From positions 1-38,964 of the forward strand of contig JAKBSJ010000002.1 in the NCBI GenBank assembly GCA_021844945.1: a stretch of 38,964 nucleotides of DNA. The letters run 5' to 3'. Positions 18,200 to 26,420 of the stretch are shown here, piece by piece; within the stretch, counting starts at the first letter, position 1, and each line of letters opens with the position of its first letter. The notes beneath the pieces were generated by a model. The model made no database searches and was not told the origin of the DNA. It saw only the letters and a list, made by a program, of their open reading frames with translations. A program made the translations under genes and the position numbers. Origin of the DNA: Thermoplasmata archaeon (GTDB taxonomy: Archaea; Thermoplasmatota; Thermoplasmata; Lutacidiplasmatales; UBA184).

Positions 18200-19092
18200 G
18201 CGCTTCGTCGGATCCCCGACAGTCGGTCGGAGAACGCGTGTTCGTCGTCGGCGCGGGAATCATGGGGAGCGGGATCGCGGCGCAAGCGGCCCTCGCCGGG
18301 TATTTCGTGACCCTCGAGGATGTCTCGGGCGAGCTCGCCGAGCGCGGGAGGGCGAACGCCCTGCGGGCGTTGGACCATCAGGTCCGCAAAGGGCTCCTCG
18401 ATTCGGTGAGCCGCGAGGAGGCGGCCGGCCGGATCGACGTGGCGATCGGCCTGCGACGAGCGTCGATCGCGACGATCGTAATCGAGGCGGCGCCGGAGAA
18501 CCTCGAGATCAAGCAGGAGCTCTTCCGGGAAATCGAGGGCTCGGCCGCGGCGGACGCCGTGCTCGCGACGAACACCTCATCCCTCCCGATCACCTCGATC
18601 GCGCAGGTCCTGAAGGATCCGACACGGCTCGTGGGGATCCACTTCTTCAACCCGGTACTGCAGATGGCCCTGGTCGAGCTCATCCCCGGCATCCGGACGC
18701 GATCCGAGATCGTCGAGCGCGCGGAACGTTTCGCGAAGAAGCTCGGCAAGACCGTCGTCCACTCGAAGGACTCGCCCGGGTTCGTGACGACCCGTGCGCT
18801 CGCCGTCCTGATCAACGAGGCCGCTTGGATGCTCCAGGAGGGCGTGGCGACCCGCGAGGACATCGACGCCGCCTACCGTCTCGGGTTCCGCCATCCGATG
18901 GGCCCGTTCGAGCTCGCGGACCTGGTGGGGATCGACACGGCCGTCGCGATCCTCGACGTGCTCTGGGACGGCTTCCGTGACCCCAAGTACCGGGTCTGCC
19001 CTCTCTTGCGCCAGATGGTGGCGGCCGGCCGTTTGGGCCGGAAGTCCGGTGAAGGGTTCTATCCCTACCCGGCCCGCGGGGGCGGCCCATGA
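18196..19092 (+). CDS. hbd: 3-hydroxyacyl-CoA dehydrogenase (3-hydroxybutyryl-CoA type)
   Basis: A 298-residue short-form enzyme oxidising 3-hydroxyacyl-CoA with NAD. The Rossmann motif VFVVGAGIMGSGIAAQAALA is at ~15-34. The catalytic histidine H149 lies in GIHFFNPVLQMALVELIPG, paired with E161. The C-terminal dimerisation domain carries DSPGFVTTRALAVLINEA and GFRHPMGPFELADLVGID. The GTG start overlaps the upstream stop by 4 nt, and its own stop overlaps prsW by 4 nt. No other beta-oxidation genes are nearby, so it may serve fatty-acid or amino-acid degradation, or a 3-hydroxybutyryl-CoA step of carbon metabolism encoded elsewhere. Confidence 0.93.
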   Translation: MSASSDPRQSVGERVFVVGAGIMGSGIAAQAALAGYFVTLEDVSGELAERGRANALRALDHQVRKGLLDSVSREEAAGRIDVAIGLRRASIATIVIEAAPENLEIKQELFREIEGSAAADAVLATNTSSLPITSIAQVLKDPTRLVGIHFFNPVLQMALVELIPGIRTRSEIVERAERFAKKLGKTVVHSKDSPGFVTTRALAVLINEAAWMLQEGVATREDIDAAYRLGFRHPMGPFELADLVGIDTAVAILDVLWDGFRDPKYRVCPLLRQMVAAGRLGRKSGEGFYPYPARGGGP

Positions 19093-19931
19093 CCGATCTC
19101 ACGACCGAGCTCCTCGACTTCCTTGCGATCTTCGTGATCGCCCTCGTACCGGCGGTCCTCTACCTCGTATGGATCCGCGGGATCGAGCGCTACCGGACGA
19201 TCGGATGGGGGCCCATCGTCTCGGCCTTCGCCTACGGCGCCGTCATCGCGACCTTGGTCGCCGCGGCGATCGAGGCCCTCCTCGTCGCCGGTGGGACGAG
19301 CCTCTCCCAAGCGATTCCCGGCCCCACCTTCTCCTTCCTCAACGGGAACTCGACCGCGGGGGAGTTCTTCCTAATCCTCGTGATCGCGCCGTTCGTCGAG
19401 GAGGGGCTCAAGGCCCTCGGCGTCGTCGGGCAGCGCGCTCACATCCAGATCCTCGCCGATGGGCCGGTCTTCGGGGCCTCGGTCGGACTCGGTTTCGGAT
19501 TCTTCGAGACGGCGCTCTATGCGATCGTCGGGTTTGCGGTGGGAGGACTGCCGGCCGCGATCGCGGTCATTCTCGTTCGGAGCGTGTCGAGCGTACTGCT
19601 GCACGCGAGCTCGACCGCCATGTTCGGCTACGGCTACGCCCAGTCCCGCGTCCGGGGGGTCCCGGGGGCATCGGGTCGGTACTACTTCGTCGCGGTGGGA
19701 ATGCATGCGACCTACAACGCCCTCGCCTCGCTCGGCGTACTCTTGCTCGCGTTCGGGATCTCCAACACGATCGGCGCGCTGGCCGGGGACGTAGCGCTCG
19801 TCGCGGCGATCGCCTTCGCCGTCCTCGCCTTCCAGCACATCGCCCGGCTCATCCGGGAGACCGACTTCCCGGCGCTGGCCGGGGCCCGGCAGTTCCAGCC
19901 CGGGACGGTCCGACCCCGCCCGCCGGCGTAG
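19089..19931 (+). CDS. PrsW-family intramembrane metalloprotease
   Basis: A 280-residue membrane protein with about eight hydrophobic helices. The conserved PrsW/CPBP-type sites are E104-E105...K108 (FVEEGLKAL), E140 (GFGFFETALY), H172 (LLHASSTAMFGY) and H206 (GMHATYN). In bacteria PrsW cleaves membrane-bound anti-sigma factors; archaeal substrates are unknown. The ATG overlaps the hbd stop by 4 nt (ATGA), so it is translated with a dehydrogenase and a tRNA thiolase, an odd combination. A short C-terminal tail (RPRPPA) ends the protein. Its gene is convergent with the HerA-like ATPase gene. Confidence 0.88.
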   Translation: MTDLTTELLDFLAIFVIALVPAVLYLVWIRGIERYRTIGWGPIVSAFAYGAVIATLVAAAIEALLVAGGTSLSQAIPGPTFSFLNGNSTAGEFFLILVIAPFVEEGLKALGVVGQRAHIQILADGPVFGASVGLGFGFFETALYAIVGFAVGGLPAAIAVILVRSVSSVLLHASSTAMFGYGYAQSRVRGVPGASGRYYFVAVGMHATYNALASLGVLLLAFGISNTIGALAGDVALVAAIAFAVLAFQHIARLIRETDFPALAGARQFQPGTVRPRPPA

Positions 19932-19956
19932 GCCGCGCGCTCCGACCGGCCGTCCC

Positions 19957-22506
19957 CTACAGGTCGCGCACCGCGGCGGCGCCGCTCAGCGTCCAGACCT
20001 GAGCGAGCGTCGGCACGAGACCCTTCTCCCGGAGAACGCGACGCACGCGTCGGGCGCGTCCGGCGTCGGCGACGAGGAACAGCGCGAACGCGTCGTTCTT
20101 GCGCGCTTTGGCAAGCCCTCGCTCGATCCTCTCGCGGCGCAGCGCCCCGCTCACCTCGGCTTCGACCTGCACGTCCCTGCCGCCGAAGAACCTCCACGCC
20201 CACGTTCGCTCGGCCTCGGCGAGCGCCGCCGCCCGCTCGACGGGCGCGGCGCCGGCCCGGTCGGCCGGGACGAGCGTGACGCGGCCGTCCGGCAGCGTCG
20301 TGTCGAATCGTCCCTGCCGTACGATCTCGAGGAGACACCCTCGGCGCGCGAGCAGACGCCGCGCGAGGCGAAGGAGGGCTCGGTGCTCCGAGGTCTCTCG
20401 GGTCGCGCCGGTCGACCGGCCTTGACCGAGCTCGGCGGCGCCCCGCGCGCTCAGCCGCCATCGGCCGTCGCCCGCGGACTCGACCCATCGGGCGCGCAGC
20501 ACGGAGGTCCACGCCACCGCGAGCATGGAGGCGTCCTGTCCTAGGGGCCCGTTCGACCTTGCTTGCGCGATCAATTCGGACGGGGTGAATCCGTCCGGTC
20601 GCTCCTCCTCGAGGACCGAGCCCGCCAAGAGGAGCGATTCGATCCGCCGATCGGTCCGGGTCCCACCGGCGGATCCGTCCTCCTCGGCGCCGCGCTCGCT
20701 CGGCCCCGGAAGGCGGATCTCGACGCAGCGCCTCCAGACGTCCGGGTCGGGGGCGAGCGGCGTCGGAACGAGGACCGACTCGAGCTGGTCGCCGAATCGC
20801 CACGCCGCTCCGGTCGGGAGGGTTGCCAGGGCGTCGGCGGAGGCCTCCGAATCCCGGCCCAGCCAGCGTGCGGTCGGTCGCGCGCTCGCGCGCGGGATCC
20901 GAAAGCACAGTAGGGTCCCCACAGATCCGACCACCGCCGCCGCGGCCTCCTTTGCGAGGTGCTCGGGATACTGCGTCGCGACCACCGCATGGACCCCGAA
21001 CTTCCGGCCCTCCGTAAGCACCTCCGTGAGAAGGCGAGGAGAGAGGGCGTGGCACTCGTCCAGCAGGATGACGACCGGCCGCGGAGGGGAGGGCTCCCGT
21101 GCAATCTCGAGGTACAATCGACCGAGCAGGAGGCTGGCGGCGAGGCCGGAGGCCTCGGGACCGATCTCGGAGAACGGGAGGCGGAGAAGGAGCGAACGGC
21201 CCTCCGAACGCACCCCCTCCCACGACCAGGCTGGGACCTCGGGCGCGAGGAGTTCCCGCAGCGCCGGAACGAGCACGATCTTGGAGAGGCGGGCCCCCGC
21301 CGCCCAGAGGATCTCGGGCTGCCGACGCGCGACCGGCTCGATCTCCTCGAGGAAGTGAGCGAGCTCGGGTCGGCGGGTGTTCCAGCGCGCGACTTCCCGA
21401 CGCTCGGGACGGGCGAGGAGTTCGGCCAGGTCGACCAGCGACCCGCCCTCCTCCTGGGCAACGCGCACGAACGAATCGAAGATCCGTTCGAGGCGGAACC
21501 CCCAGTAGATTTCCTCCCCGTCCGGGCTCAGCCGTTTGAGCGACGCGACCACGTGGGCGGCGAGGCGATCGTCGATCTGCCCGCGGGACGACCCCAGGAC
21601 GTCCAGCCCCGGGACGGGTCGCACGGTCGCGTCGATCGCGAGGATCCGGTCCCGAAGCGCGGCCGGAGTGCGGGCGGCGATCCCCGGCGCGAGGTCTCCG
21701 TGGAGGTCGAGGGTGACGACGGTGATCCCCCGCCGGATCGCTTCGGCCCCGATCTCGATGAGGCAGGAGGTCTTTCCGGAACCCGTCGCCCCGAAGACCG
21801 CGAGATGCGCCGGGAGGTCCACGAGCGAGGCGGGCGGTTGCGGGGGTCGAGGACCGTCGACCGTTCGAGCGGCCAGCGGCACGGGCAGCTCGAACCACGC
21901 GTCGCGAGGTAGGCCGCGCGCGCGCAGTTGGCGCCAGTCGCGGAGCCCGCGGGCAGGTCGGCACCGCTCGGCTCGGCACGAACGTCGCGAGCGCACCGCC
22001 CAATCGTCGACGAGAAGGGCGGTCGCCTGCTCCCGGCGCCGCTCTCCTCCGGGACCTGGCTCATCCGATAGGAGGTAGCGTCGGGCGGCCGCGACCGAGC
22101 CGGTCCCGCTCGGGAGCCAGAACGTCTGAAGCCGGATCTCCAGATCCGGTCCGGTGGGAGCTACGAAGGTCGGGATCGCCGCGTCGGTGAGTTCCGCTCG
22201 GGATGCCGGGAGGGCGTGCAGCGCCCGCACCAGCACTCCGTACTCGCGCCCGGGCCCGCCGCCCCACTCGGTGCCTTCCGGGAACGAAGGAAGGCCCGCA
22301 CGAGAACCGGGAGGCCGGAGCGTCCCCGCAGCGATCGGGATCGCGCGGGCCGTCACCCGTATGTCCGTTGCCCCTACACGCTGTTCGAAAACGAGGCCGG
22401 CCCCGCGAGCGGCGCCCGCCACCGCACGGGCCAACCGCTCGGCCGCGGCCGGGCGTCCCTCGGCGGGAAGGATCCCCCGAACTACACCGCCCACGCTCGC
22501 GTCCAA
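19957..22506 (-). CDS. HerA/VirD4-like ATPase with C-terminal PD-(D/E)XK-like domain
   Basis: An 849-residue, alanine/arginine-rich protein. Residues ~1-225 have no motif I recognise. The P-loop ATPase core has Walker A GATGSGKT (239-246), VTLDLHGDL (264-272), Walker B VVILLDECHA (478-487) and VVATQYPEHL (508-517), the pattern of HerA/DUF87 and TraG/VirD4 hexameric DNA or protein translocases. Residues ~635-695 look like a winged-helix domain. The C-terminus resembles a PD-(D/E)XK nuclease: PD at 739-740, an E-x-E at 782-784 (VQVEAEV), then a basic helix (ERGLAKARKND). That assignment is inference. The classic HerA partner NurA is not adjacent. The gene lies 72 nt downstream of a DUF6015-type gene on the same strand. 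The exact start is uncertain. Confidence 0.8.
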   Translation of the reverse strand: MDASVGGVVRGILPAEGRPAAAERLARAVAGAARGAGLVFEQRVGATDIRVTARAIPIAAGTLRPPGSRAGLPSFPEGTEWGGGPGREYGVLVRALHALPASRAELTDAAIPTFVAPTGPDLEIRLQTFWLPSGTGSVAAARRYLLSDEPGPGGERRREQATALLVDDWAVRSRRSCRAERCRPARGLRDWRQLRARGLPRDAWFELPVPLAARTVDGPRPPQPPASLVDLPAHLAVFGATGSGKTSCLIEIGAEAIRRGITVVTLDLHGDLAPGIAARTPAALRDRILAIDATVRPVPGLDVLGSSRGQIDDRLAAHVVASLKRLSPDGEEIYWGFRLERIFDSFVRVAQEEGGSLVDLAELLARPERREVARWNTRRPELAHFLEEIEPVARRQPEILWAAGARLSKIVLVPALRELLAPEVPAWSWEGVRSEGRSLLLRLPFSEIGPEASGLAASLLLGRLYLEIAREPSPPRPVVILLDECHALSPRLLTEVLTEGRKFGVHAVVATQYPEHLAKEAAAAVVGSVGTLLCFRIPRASARPTARWLGRDSEASADALATLPTGAAWRFGDQLESVLVPTPLAPDPDVWRRCVEIRLPGPSERGAEEDGSAGGTRTDRRIESLLLAGSVLEEERPDGFTPSELIAQARSNGPLGQDASMLAVAWTSVLRARWVESAGDGRWRLSARGAAELGQGRSTGATRETSEHRALLRLARRLLARRGCLLEIVRQGRFDTTLPDGRVTLVPADRAGAAPVERAAALAEAERTWAWRFFGGRDVQVEAEVSGALRRERIERGLAKARKNDAFALFLVADAGRARRVRRVLREKGLVPTLAQVWTLSGAAAVRDL

Positions 22507-22578
22507 GAGCCCACCGGCCGGTGGGGCTCTCTCGAAGGACTTGGTCCCTGCTCTCGACGCGGAATGTGCTCGGCGCCC

Positions 22579-23016
22579 TCAGCCGGTCCGCGACGCGGGC
22601 GGTCGGTCCTCGTGACGCCAGTCGCGATCGCCTATCGAGGCGTACACCGCGGAGGCCGGCTCGCCCGACGCGGGGCGACGCTCGGCCTCCTTCGCCAGCT
22701 CCCGAATCCGCCCCTTCTGCAGGATCCAATAGTGGATCCGCCAGCTGCGTCCTTGGGAGACGGTGGCGTCCTCTTCCTGGCTGGTGAGCAAGCCCTCGTC
22801 CTCCAACCAGTAGAACCGGTCCCGGTCCTCCCCCTGGAGCGTGTTGTCGAGCACGGTGTCGTCCGGTCCGAAGTACCCGAGGACCATCCGCGCGGTCGGC
22901 GCAGCCTCGGAGACCGGGATGCGGCCGTGGGCCACGAGGGTACGCTCGATCGCATGCGTCAGCTCCGGCTCGGTGACGGAGCGGATGCTGTCGCCGGAGG
23001 TATCGGGTTCGGGCAC
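22579..23016 (-). CDS. DUF6015-type protein, winged-helix-like
   Basis: A ~145-residue protein matching a family I recognise from Thermoplasmatota genomes as DUF6015. The conserved core is ELTHAIERTLVAHG, then MVLGYFGPDDTVLDNTLQGE, DRDRFYWLEDEGLLTSQEED and GRSWRIHYWILQKGRIRELA. The pattern of short helices followed by a beta-hairpin suggests a winged-helix fold, possibly DNA-binding, but the function is unknown. The start is uncertain: GTG at 23016 has a TATA-like CTTTACG about 33 nt upstream, GTG at 23034 is too close to it, and an ATG at 23124 would overlap pus10. It lies upstream of the ATPase-nuclease gene and is divergent from pus10. Confidence 0.72.
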   Translation of the reverse strand: MPEPDTSGDSIRSVTEPELTHAIERTLVAHGRIPVSEAAPTARMVLGYFGPDDTVLDNTLQGEDRDRFYWLEDEGLLTSQEEDATVSQGRSWRIHYWILQKGRIRELAKEAERRPASGEPASAVYASIGDRDWRHEDRPPASRTG

Positions 23017-23111
23017 GGAGCTGGGGAAGGCCACTCCTCGGGAGCGTAAAGCGCTGAGTCGCGCGGCCCTCGACAACGTTTTCCGCTCTGCCGGGCCGAG
23101 GAGATCCGGCG

Positions 23112-24356
23112 ATGGGCGACGCACCTTTGGTCCCGTTCGATCTCACGGCCGAGGCGCTCGCGATCGCCGAGCGGGCGCGCAGCGAGACGTTGTGCGCCGA
23201 GTGCTTCGGCCGGCTCTTCGGGCGGCTGGGGCGGGGGCTCACCAACCCCCATCGCGCCGAGCGGCTGCGCGAGCGGGTTCCGGCTCTCTCCTTCCGTGCC
23301 GGTTCGGAGTGTTCCCTGTGTCACGGCGCCTTCGACCGGATCCCGGTGTGGGTCGAACGCGTCGTCCGCGCCGGCGAGGGAATCGAGTACCACCGGTTCA
23401 CGTGCGGCTCCCGATGGGAACCGGAGGACCTCGCCCGGGAAGAGGAGCTCGCGCGCACGATCGGGACTCCGTGGGCGGAGAGCATCCGTGCGGCTTTCAA
23501 CCGCGAGCTCGGTAAGAAGGTCGAGGCCGCGACCGGTGCTGCGGGAGGCAGCGAACGTCCCGATGTCGTGTTCCTCGCGGATCTCCCGGTCGGGCAGGTC
23601 CAGGTCACGATCCAACCCCTCTACCTCTACGGCCGCTACCGCAAGCTCGACCGTACCCTCCCCCAGACCCGGTGGCCGTGCCGCGCATGCCGCGGACGGG
23701 GCTGCGAGAAGTGCGGGGGGACGGGGAAGACGTACTCCGAGAGCGTTGAGGAGATCGTAGCAGCTCCCGTGCTCAGCGCGACGGGGGGCGAAGGGACGCG
23801 GTTCCATGGCATGGGACGGGAGGACATCGATGCGCGGATGCTCGGCGGAGGACGGCCGTTCGTCCTCGAGATCCGACGCCCCCACCGCCGATCGATCGAT
23901 CCGGTGGCGATCACCGCCCAGATCCCTGCCCTCTCGGGAGGGCGGGTCGAGGTCGACGGGCTACGGTTCGCCGAGCCGGTCGAGGTCGTCCGGGTGAAGG
24001 AAGCCGCGCCGGAAAAGAGCTACCGCGTGGTCGTCCTCGGCGAGCTTCCCGAAGCAAAGGTTAAGGAGGCCCTATCGCTCGCACTCGCTCGAACCATCGC
24101 CCAGCGCACCCCGACACGGGTCGCTCACCGGCGTTCCGACCGCGTTCGGCCGCGGCGGATCGTCGCGGCCGATCTCGCGTCGTGGGAGCCGGGAAGGTTC
24201 ACCATCGAACTGAGGACCGAGGCCGGAACATACGTCAAAGAGTGGGTGGAAGGGGATGGAGGTCGCACCGAGCCGAGTCTTTCCGGGATCACGGGGATCC
24301 CGCTGAAGGTCGAGAGCCTAGACGTTCTCGAGGTCCACGATACGTACGGGGTTTAG
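23112..24356 (+). CDS. pus10: tRNA pseudouridine synthase Pus10
   Basis: A 414-residue archaeal/eukaryotic-type pseudouridine synthase that modifies U54 and U55 in the tRNA T loop. The N-terminal cysteine pairs (LCAECFGRLFG and CSLCHGAF) form the zinc-binding accessory region near the THUMP-like domain. The catalytic aspartate lies in GMGREDIDARMLGGGRPFVL (~residue 236 onward). The C-terminal signature TEAGTYVKEWVEGDGGRTEP matches pseudouridine synthase motif III. Another cysteine cluster, CRACRGRGCEKCGG, sits mid-protein. It heads a run of information-processing genes, 17 nt before rpl21e. The ATG at 23112 gives a normal N-terminus. Confidence 0.95.
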   Translation: MGDAPLVPFDLTAEALAIAERARSETLCAECFGRLFGRLGRGLTNPHRAERLRERVPALSFRAGSECSLCHGAFDRIPVWVERVVRAGEGIEYHRFTCGSRWEPEDLAREEELARTIGTPWAESIRAAFNRELGKKVEAATGAAGGSERPDVVFLADLPVGQVQVTIQPLYLYGRYRKLDRTLPQTRWPCRACRGRGCEKCGGTGKTYSESVEEIVAAPVLSATGGEGTRFHGMGREDIDARMLGGGRPFVLEIRRPHRRSIDPVAITAQIPALSGGRVEVDGLRFAEPVEVVRVKEAAPEKSYRVVVLGELPEAKVKEALSLALARTIAQRTPTRVAHRRSDRVRPRRIVAADLASWEPGRFTIELRTEAGTYVKEWVEGDGGRTEPSLSGITGIPLKVESLDVLEVHDTYGV

Positions 24357-24358
24357 TC

Positions 24359-24365
24359 GGGAGGT
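24359..24365 (+). promoter_or_regulatory. Shine-Dalgarno site for rpl21e
   Basis: GGGAGGT lies 8 nt before the ATG at 24374 and directly after the pus10 stop. It fixes the L21e start in a message where most other genes begin by overlap or without a leader. Confidence 0.7.
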
Positions 24366-24373
24366 TCGATCCA

Positions 24374-24685
24374 ATGGTCAAGAGCTCCAAAGGGTTCCGC
24401 TCGCGCAGCCGCGGAACGTTCACCAAGGAGGCCCGCGAGCGCGGGTTACCTCCGCTCACTCGCTTCCTGCGACAGTTCGAGATCGGGCAGAAGGTCATCG
24501 TTCGGATCGAGCCGTCGGATCCGCACGGCGTTCCGCACCCGCGCTACCAGGGCCGGGTCTGTACGGTCGTGGCCCGCGTGGGCCGTGCCTATCGCGTGGA
24601 GTTCCTCGACGGCGGCAAACGCAAGCAGCTGGTCGCAAATGCGATCCACCTGCTCCCGTCCGGTGGGCCGAAGGGGGCGGCGTAG
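24374..24685 (+). CDS. rpl21e: 50S ribosomal protein L21e
   Basis: A 103-residue ribosomal protein. It starts MVKSSKGFRSRSRGTFTKEA, which matches the conserved basic N-terminus of L21e, and continues with the SH3-like barrel core (FEIGQKVIVRIEPSDPHGVP, RYQGRVCTVVARVGRAYRVE). L21e binds 23S rRNA/5S rRNA in the large subunit of archaea and eukaryotes and is absent from bacteria. The length is typical. It sits between pus10 and rpoF; the L21e-RpoF-DUF655-KsgA order is widespread in archaea, which supports the assignment. Confidence 0.96.
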   Translation: MVKSSKGFRSRSRGTFTKEARERGLPPLTRFLRQFEIGQKVIVRIEPSDPHGVPHPRYQGRVCTVVARVGRAYRVEFLDGGKRKQLVANAIHLLPSGGPKGAA

Positions 24686-24687
24686 GG

Positions 24688-25002
24688 ATGCCCGATCCGG
24701 TCCCGCTCGCGACGGTCAAGCAGATGCTCACCGAGGAGGCCGCCCGCCGACCTCTCCCCCGCGAGGCTCTGCTCGCCCAGCAACACGCCGAAGCGTTCGC
24801 GCACCTCACTCCGGAGGACACGCAGAAGATGCTCGCGGAGCTCGCCGCGCTTGGGTTCGTGAGTGTGCCAGTGGCGATCAAGATCGCCGACCTCCTCCCT
24901 CAGTACCCCGAGGAGGTCCGCCTCCTGTTCGCGAAGGAGCGGCTCGCCTTGGACGAGAACCAGATCACCACCCTCCTCGAGCTCGTTGCCCGGTACCGAT
25001 GA
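24688..25002 (+). CDS. rpoF: DNA-directed RNA polymerase subunit F (Rpo4)
   Basis: A 104-residue Rpb4/RpoF subunit that pairs with subunit E to form the polymerase stalk. The sequence is mainly helical, with ERLALDENQITTLLELVARY at the C-terminus matching the conserved HRDC-like end and TPEDTQKMLAELAALGFVS in the middle. The start is 2 nt after the rpl21e stop, so translation is coupled. The downstream DUF655 gene begins 16 nt later. This gene is archaeal-specific and a good taxonomic marker. Confidence 0.92.
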   Translation: MPDPVPLATVKQMLTEEAARRPLPREALLAQQHAEAFAHLTPEDTQKMLAELAALGFVSVPVAIKIADLLPQYPEEVRLLFAKERLALDENQITTLLELVARYR

Positions 25003-25018
25003 ATCGGAGGCGGTCGCC

Positions 25019-25564
25019 GTGGAAACGTACGCCATCGTACTGGATCACTTGCCGAACGGCCGGTCGACCGACCGCGGCTTTCACCGGGAACCCGTGGTGA
25101 TCGGGCTCGGGATTTCCGAGCTCAAGTTCCTCGAGGCCGTAGTGGCGCCGGGCGCTCGGTTCGCCCCGGGCGCCCGGATCGCGCTGGTCCCGATCGATGG
25201 AAAGGCTCCACCGATCGGTCACGTGCGTCGCCGCCTGTCCGCCGACGAGCTCACGAGCGCCGCGCGCACCGAGCTCGGGCCCGCCCTCGAGGTCATCGTC
25301 CGCGAGGATGCGCCGCGCTACCTGAAGTTCTTCAACGAGGCCGGGGCGGTTTCGCGGCGTTTTCATTTGCTCGAGCTCCTCCCCGGGGTCGGGAAGAAGA
25401 CGATGGAGGCAATCGTCGCCGAGCGCCGCGCCCGACCGTTCGCGAGCTTCGCGGACCTCGAGTCGCGGGTCCACCTGAAGTCGCCGGAGAGGCTCATTGT
25501 CGCGCGCATCGAGCGGGAGCTGATGGGGATTGACGACAAGTACCGGCTCTTCGTCGCGCCGTAG
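25019..25564 (+). CDS. DUF655 family protein (putative nucleic-acid-binding)
   Basis: A 181-residue archaeal DUF655 protein. The N-terminal OB-like part starts VETYAIVLDHLPNG. A helix-hairpin-helix follows (LLPGVGKKTMEAIVAERRAR), then FASFADLESRVHLKSPERLI, typical of non-specific nucleic-acid binding. Its cellular role is not established, though genomic linkage to rpoF and ksgA suggests RNA or ribosome work. I chose the GTG at 25019 because a GGAGG Shine-Dalgarno site (25006-25010) precedes it by 8 nt. The 3' end overlaps ksgA by 35 nt. Confidence 0.9.
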   Translation: METYAIVLDHLPNGRSTDRGFHREPVVIGLGISELKFLEAVVAPGARFAPGARIALVPIDGKAPPIGHVRRRLSADELTSAARTELGPALEVIVREDAPRYLKFFNEAGAVSRRFHLLELLPGVGKKTMEAIVAERRARPFASFADLESRVHLKSPERLIVARIERELMGIDDKYRLFVAP

Positions 25565-26420
25565 GTCCGCGCCCGACCCTGCCTTCCGGACGCCCAGCGA
25601 CCCTCGAGCGATCGAGGAGGCGCTGGAACGCCTCGAACTTCGGCCCTCGCGGCGCTGGGGCCAGTCGTTCCTTATCGACCCGTTCGTCGCGGATGCGGAG
25701 GCCGCGCTCGCGGTCGACGGCCGGACGGGGCCGATCGTGGAGATCGGTGGGGGCCTCGGCGTGCTGACCGAAGCGCTGCTGCGCCGGGGCGCCCGCCCTC
25801 TCACGGTTGTCGAGCACGACTCCCGTTTGGTCGGGCATCTTCGCGCGACGTTCGGTGACGAAGTGCGCGTCGTCGAGGCGGACGCGCTCACGTACCGATT
25901 TCCGGCCGGAGCGACCGTCGTAGGTAACCTCCCCTTCTCGACCGCGACCCCCATACTGCTCGCGCTGTGGGCGGCGCGCCTTCCCCGGATCGTCGTGATG
26001 GTCCAACGCGAGGTCGCCGAACGGATCGCCGCGACCCCCGGTTCCAAGAAGTATGGACGCCTGTCGATCCTCGCCGCGCTCTACGGGACCACGGAGCTCT
26101 TCCAGAGCGTCCCGTCGCGCTCGTTCCGCCCCGTGCCCGAGGTCGAGGGCCGGCTCCTAGTCTTCCGCGCTCGCGAGGGGGACCTACCGGTCCCCTCCGT
26201 TCCGCGGTTCGAGGAGCTCGTCCGGGGGCTCTTCTCCTCCCGGCGAAAGCAGCTCGGGAACCTCCTCCCGCGGCTCGCCGGATCCGAGCCCGCGGCCGAG
26301 CGGTGGGCGAGCGGGGCCCGCTGGCCTTCGACCTGGTCGACGGCCCGTCCCGAGGACTTGCCGCCGGAGGCGTACTTTGCGCTCTCCCGCATTGCCACGT
26401 CCGATCCCGTCCGGGTGTAG
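25530..26420 (+). CDS. ksgA: 16S rRNA dimethyladenosine transferase KsgA/Dim1
   Basis: A 296-residue SAM-dependent enzyme that dimethylates two adjacent adenines in helix 45 of 16S rRNA. Motifs: RRWGQSFLIDPFVADA (substrate entry), EIGGGLGVLTEALLRRG (SAM motif I), VVEADALTYRF, and the catalytic VVGNLPFSTATPIL, where NLPF replaces NLPY. FVMVQREVAERI is represented by IVVMVQREVAERIAATPGSK. The C-terminal helical domain ends ARPEDLPPEAYFALS. The start is probably the TTG at 25530, inside the end of DUF655; no ATG or GTG precedes the core. The last residues diverge slightly but the reading frame is intact. Confidence 0.93.
   Translation: MTTSTGSSSRRRSAPDPAFRTPSDPRAIEEALERLELRPSRRWGQSFLIDPFVADAEAALAVDGRTGPIVEIGGGLGVLTEALLRRGARPLTVVEHDSRLVGHLRATFGDEVRVVEADALTYRFPAGATVVGNLPFSTATPILLALWAARLPRIVVMVQREVAERIAATPGSKKYGRLSILAALYGTTELFQSVPSRSFRPVPEVEGRLLVFRAREGDLPVPSVPRFEELVRGLFSSRRKQLGNLLPRLAGSEPAAERWASGARWPSTWSTARPEDLPPEAYFALSRIATSDPVRV

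Noticed and set aside
24355-24380. GGGAGGTTCGATCC resembles a tRNA T arm
   Set aside because: No acceptor, D or anticodon stems can be built around it. It is the Shine-Dalgarno site and spacer of rpl21e.
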